Assembly: GCA_964015995.1 (NCBI GenBank)
Contig: CAXHFH010000044.1
Coordinates: 1-17,064, forward strand
Length of the DNA stretch: 17,064 nt
Direction: 5' to 3'
From: UBA1672 sp964015995
GTDB lineage: Bacteria; Pseudomonadota; Alphaproteobacteria; Micavibrionales; Micavibrionaceae
In this document: positions 15,117 to 17,064 of the stretch, piece by piece
Numbering within the stretch: the first letter of the stretch is position 1
How the letters are laid out: each line of letters starts with the position of its first letter
Position numbers and translations under genes: made by a program
The notes under the pieces: generated by a model
Database searches by the model: none
The model's input: the letters and a program-made list of their open reading frames with translations, nothing else
What the model was told of the DNA's origin: nothing

Positions 15117-15144
15117 CCCAAGCACCGCATAAGGGTTAGGTTTT

Positions 15145-15210
15145 ATGATCTACATACTTATAAAAAAAAGAGAAATATCTCTGATAACAATAAAAAACAG
15201 GGTGGTATAA
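15145..15210 (+). CDS. Possible 21-residue leader peptide
   Basis: ATG 15145 to TAA 15208-15210 is preceded at a good distance by AAGGGTTAGG (15131-15140). It ends 13 bases before the start codon of the large downstream gene. The peptide is hydrophobic at its start (MIYILI) and basic in the middle (KKRE). Overlapping it, AGAGA-AATA-TCTCT (15169-15182) can form a hairpin. There is no homology evidence, and short ORFs of this kind occur by chance in AT-rich leaders. Confidence 0.25.
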   Translation: MIYILIKKREISLITIKNRVV

Positions 15211-15223
15211 AGAGGGATAAGAT

Positions 15224-17064
15224 ATGGGTTGGTTTTCAGACGCAGTAAGTTGGACTGGTAGGGCCATAAACAACACCGCAGGTGCTGTTGTGGGCACAGT
15301 CATTGGCGAAACAGCATCAGAAGCAATCGGATGGGATGCAGCAACCGATGCTGCGAAAGTCAGAAATGCCGTAATATCAGACGGTGTAGAAGTCGCGAAA
15401 ACAACCGCAGCCGTCGTCGGTGGAACGGTGCTTGGCGAAACCATCACAGATGCAGTGGGATGGGACGATGCGAAAATCGTTGCACAAGCACGAAACGAAG
15501 CCATCAGCACAGCATACACATGGACAACGGAAACCGCCCTCCCCGCTGTTGGTAATGCGGGTGAATGGGTTGCTACAAACGTCCCTCCTGCGCACATTAA
15601 TCCTATCGGTTGGGCAGCACGAGGCATAGAAGCTCTCGGCTATGAAAACGATTTAGCAGACAAACATAGACGTAGCATAACAGGCATCAACAATTTTGGT
15701 ACGTATGTAGCGAATAACCCAGTAAGAGCCGGACAACTGGCCGTACAAGGCTTTTCAAATGGTGTGACCAGTACCGTTGGTTTCATTGGTGATGGTGGAC
15801 GCATGATTGTATCAGGCGCTTACGACATCGGACGTAACGTTGTATCCGGTACGGCTGATCTTGCCGTCGCAGGCTTTAAGCACGGCGTTAACGGCCTTCA
15901 TAGTCTTGGCGCAGAAGACGGCGCAGGTCCTGTTTTTGAAAATATCGATACTTTTGCAATTTCAAGATCATGGAACGAAGCAAACGGTAATGGCGGATTC
16001 TTTTCAACAACCAAGTCATGGAATGAATATTCCGGTGGTGCTTTTGGCTATTCCACGTGGATGAATGACAACACACAGTGGGCAGCAGACCGCATTGAAC
16101 CTGAAATTGAGGCCTATGTCGATGTGCGCGAATTCATTGAAGACGCCAATGGTGATATGATTGAAAACCCTGCATATAATGTCCCCGTAGAGGTTGAGCC
16201 TGGCACAGAAAACGATCTCCCAGACCATATCCAATCAAAAATTATTGAAAATCCTAATGCGACCTATGAACGTGTCCTTCTTTATGGTGGTCAGGCCGTG
16301 TTCGAAGTGCCCGCCTTTATTGGTGTATCTGCCTTTACAGGTGGTACAGGTACAGCAGCATACCTAGCGCGTTTTGGTGGCAAAGGCATCCAAACCGCAG
16401 CCACACTCAGACGTGTAGATATGGTAGCTGACGGCGTTCGCCTTGCACAACGTGGCACAAAACTCGCCGATAAGGGGGCCGATGCAAGTAAAGTTACACG
16501 CGCCCTTGGCATGGCCGACGAATTTGCTCAAGGAACACGCCGCTTCACTATGGGTGAAAGAGCAGCACGCCGCATAAGAATGACCTTAGGCATGAACGTA
16601 GATGATGCGGGTCGTGCTTTGAAGCAATCTGACCTTATAGAGTATTTAGGGAAGAAGGCGGATAAATTAGATGATGCGAAAAATGCGCTGAGAGAGTTGG
16701 GTGAAAATGCGAGCCCGAGACAAATCCAGAACGCCGAAAGAAAAGTTAGAAACGCTGAAAACGCACTCGAAAGAGCGCGCACAGAGGTTAATGCTCTCGT
16801 GAATAGTGGTAGTAACGCCCTTGAAGAAGTCACGGAACAAGCCGCACGCAACGCAACAAGAACATTAGAACAAATGTCACCAGGGGCACGTGCCATGGAA
16901 GGTTTCCGAATCGGCTCTATGCGCGGCGTTAGGTTTAGCGACCCCTTCCGCAGTCCTATCATTGACGGTATTGGTGTCGGTGGTTCCTTTGGTGTTGGTG
17001 TATGGGCCGACCAGAAAAACGCACAAGCAGAAATTGAGGGTGGCGTTTCTATCTCTCAAGGCAC
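15224..17064 (+). CDS. Large Ala/Gly-rich protein of unknown function, 3' end outside window
   Basis: The frame runs from ATG 15224 (AGAGGG 8 bases upstream) through 613 codons with no stop to the end of the window, so the true protein is larger. I recognise no family. Residues 18-52 and 61-95 are a tandem repeat of period 43 (G-E-T at 28-30 and 71-73, G-W-D at 36-38 and 79-81, R-N-x-x-I-S at 47-52 and 90-95). A second small repeat is S-W-N-E at 249-252 and 265-268, with Gly/Phe-rich followers. Residues 354-386 are hydrophobic and glycine-rich (FIGVSAFTGGTGTAAYLA). Residues 470-550 are charged and probably helical or coiled-coil (KADKLDDAKNALREL, ERKVRNAENALERARTEV). Residues 579-596 form a second Gly-rich hydrophobic patch (IIDGIGVGGSFGVGVWA). 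There is no signal peptide. A surface, toxin-like or membrane-inserting protein is possible but unproven. Opposite-strand frames here look like shadows. Confidence 0.8.
   Translation, partial: MGWFSDAVSWTGRAINNTAGAVVGTVIGETASEAIGWDAATDAAKVRNAVISDGVEVAKTTAAVVGGTVLGETITDAVGWDDAKIVAQARNEAISTAYTWTTETALPAVGNAGEWVATNVPPAHINPIGWAARGIEALGYENDLADKHRRSITGINNFGTYVANNPVRAGQLAVQGFSNGVTSTVGFIGDGGRMIVSGAYDIGRNVVSGTADLAVAGFKHGVNGLHSLGAEDGAGPVFENIDTFAISRSWNEANGNGGFFSTTKSWNEYSGGAFGYSTWMNDNTQWAADRIEPEIEAYVDVREFIEDANGDMIENPAYNVPVEVEPGTENDLPDHIQSKIIENPNATYERVLLYGGQAVFEVPAFIGVSAFTGGTGTAAYLARFGGKGIQTAATLRRVDMVADGVRLAQRGTKLADKGADASKVTRALGMADEFAQGTRRFTMGERAARRIRMTLGMNVDDAGRALKQSDLIEYLGKKADKLDDAKNALRELGENASPRQIQNAERKVRNAENALERARTEVNALVNSGSNALEEVTEQAARNATRTLEQMSPGARAMEGFRIGSMRGVRFSDPFRSPIIDGIGVGGSFGVGVWADQKNAQAEIEGGVSISQG

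Noticed and set aside
15136..15627. Minus-strand frame of 163 codons over the start of the large gene
   Set aside because: It mirrors the Ala/Gly-rich plus-strand gene, has a low-complexity Ala/Ser/Thr/Val composition and no supporting ribosome site.
16528..16962. Minus-strand frame of 144 codons
   Set aside because: It is a shadow of the charged helical part of the plus-strand gene; its Ser/Ala/Phe/Arg-rich composition is typical of such antisense reading.

Overview
The window looks like chromosomal DNA from an alphaproteobacterium of moderate G+C (mid-forties percent by eye; not computed). The best lineage marker is ChpT, the histidine phosphotransferase of the CckA-ChpT-CtrA cell-cycle relay, a pathway confined to Alphaproteobacteria. 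The YejF, S21, GalU and phosphomannomutase sequences fit that placement, but I cannot name an order or genus. Positions 10-42 are a synthetic Illumina Nextera adapter, so position 1 is an artefactual contig end and biology begins at about 43.

Left part (43-7653). The 3' part of an uncharacterised conserved gene is followed by a thiamine-phosphate-synthase-like TIM barrel protein (minus). Divergent from that is yejF, the double ATPase of a peptide/microcin C type ABC importer, without its partner genes in view. Then come an alpha/beta hydrolase (minus) and rpsU, which has a perfect TTAA-N7-TTAA CtrA-type box just upstream and a terminator downstream. They are followed by a secreted protein made of two related halves, an aminopeptidase P (minus), and a small membrane protein that resembles the N-terminal membrane part of alphaproteobacterial J-domain proteins without the J-domain.

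Middle part (7750-14955), all on plus. galU and a phosphomannomutase/phosphoglucomutase form a pair for sugar nucleotide supply (hexose-6-P to hexose-1-P to UDP-glucose). They are followed by chpT, a 330-residue CheA-like kinase with no CheW-binding domain, a CheY-like receiver and a CheR methyltransferase, then purH with its own promoter. The signalling genes look like a stripped-down chemosensory cluster next to chpT: in the window there is no CheW, CheB or receptor.

Right part (14956-17064). A roughly 270-base non-coding stretch holds a good promoter, paired segments and a possible 21-codon leader ORF. It leads into a large reading frame on plus from 15224 that is still open at the window end (613 codons). 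It encodes an unrecognised Ala/Gly-rich protein with a 43-residue tandem repeat at its N terminus, a charged helical segment and two glycine-rich hydrophobic patches. This and the reduced chemosensory/ChpT cluster are the most interesting parts. No rRNA, tRNA, CRISPR array or natural mobile element was seen.
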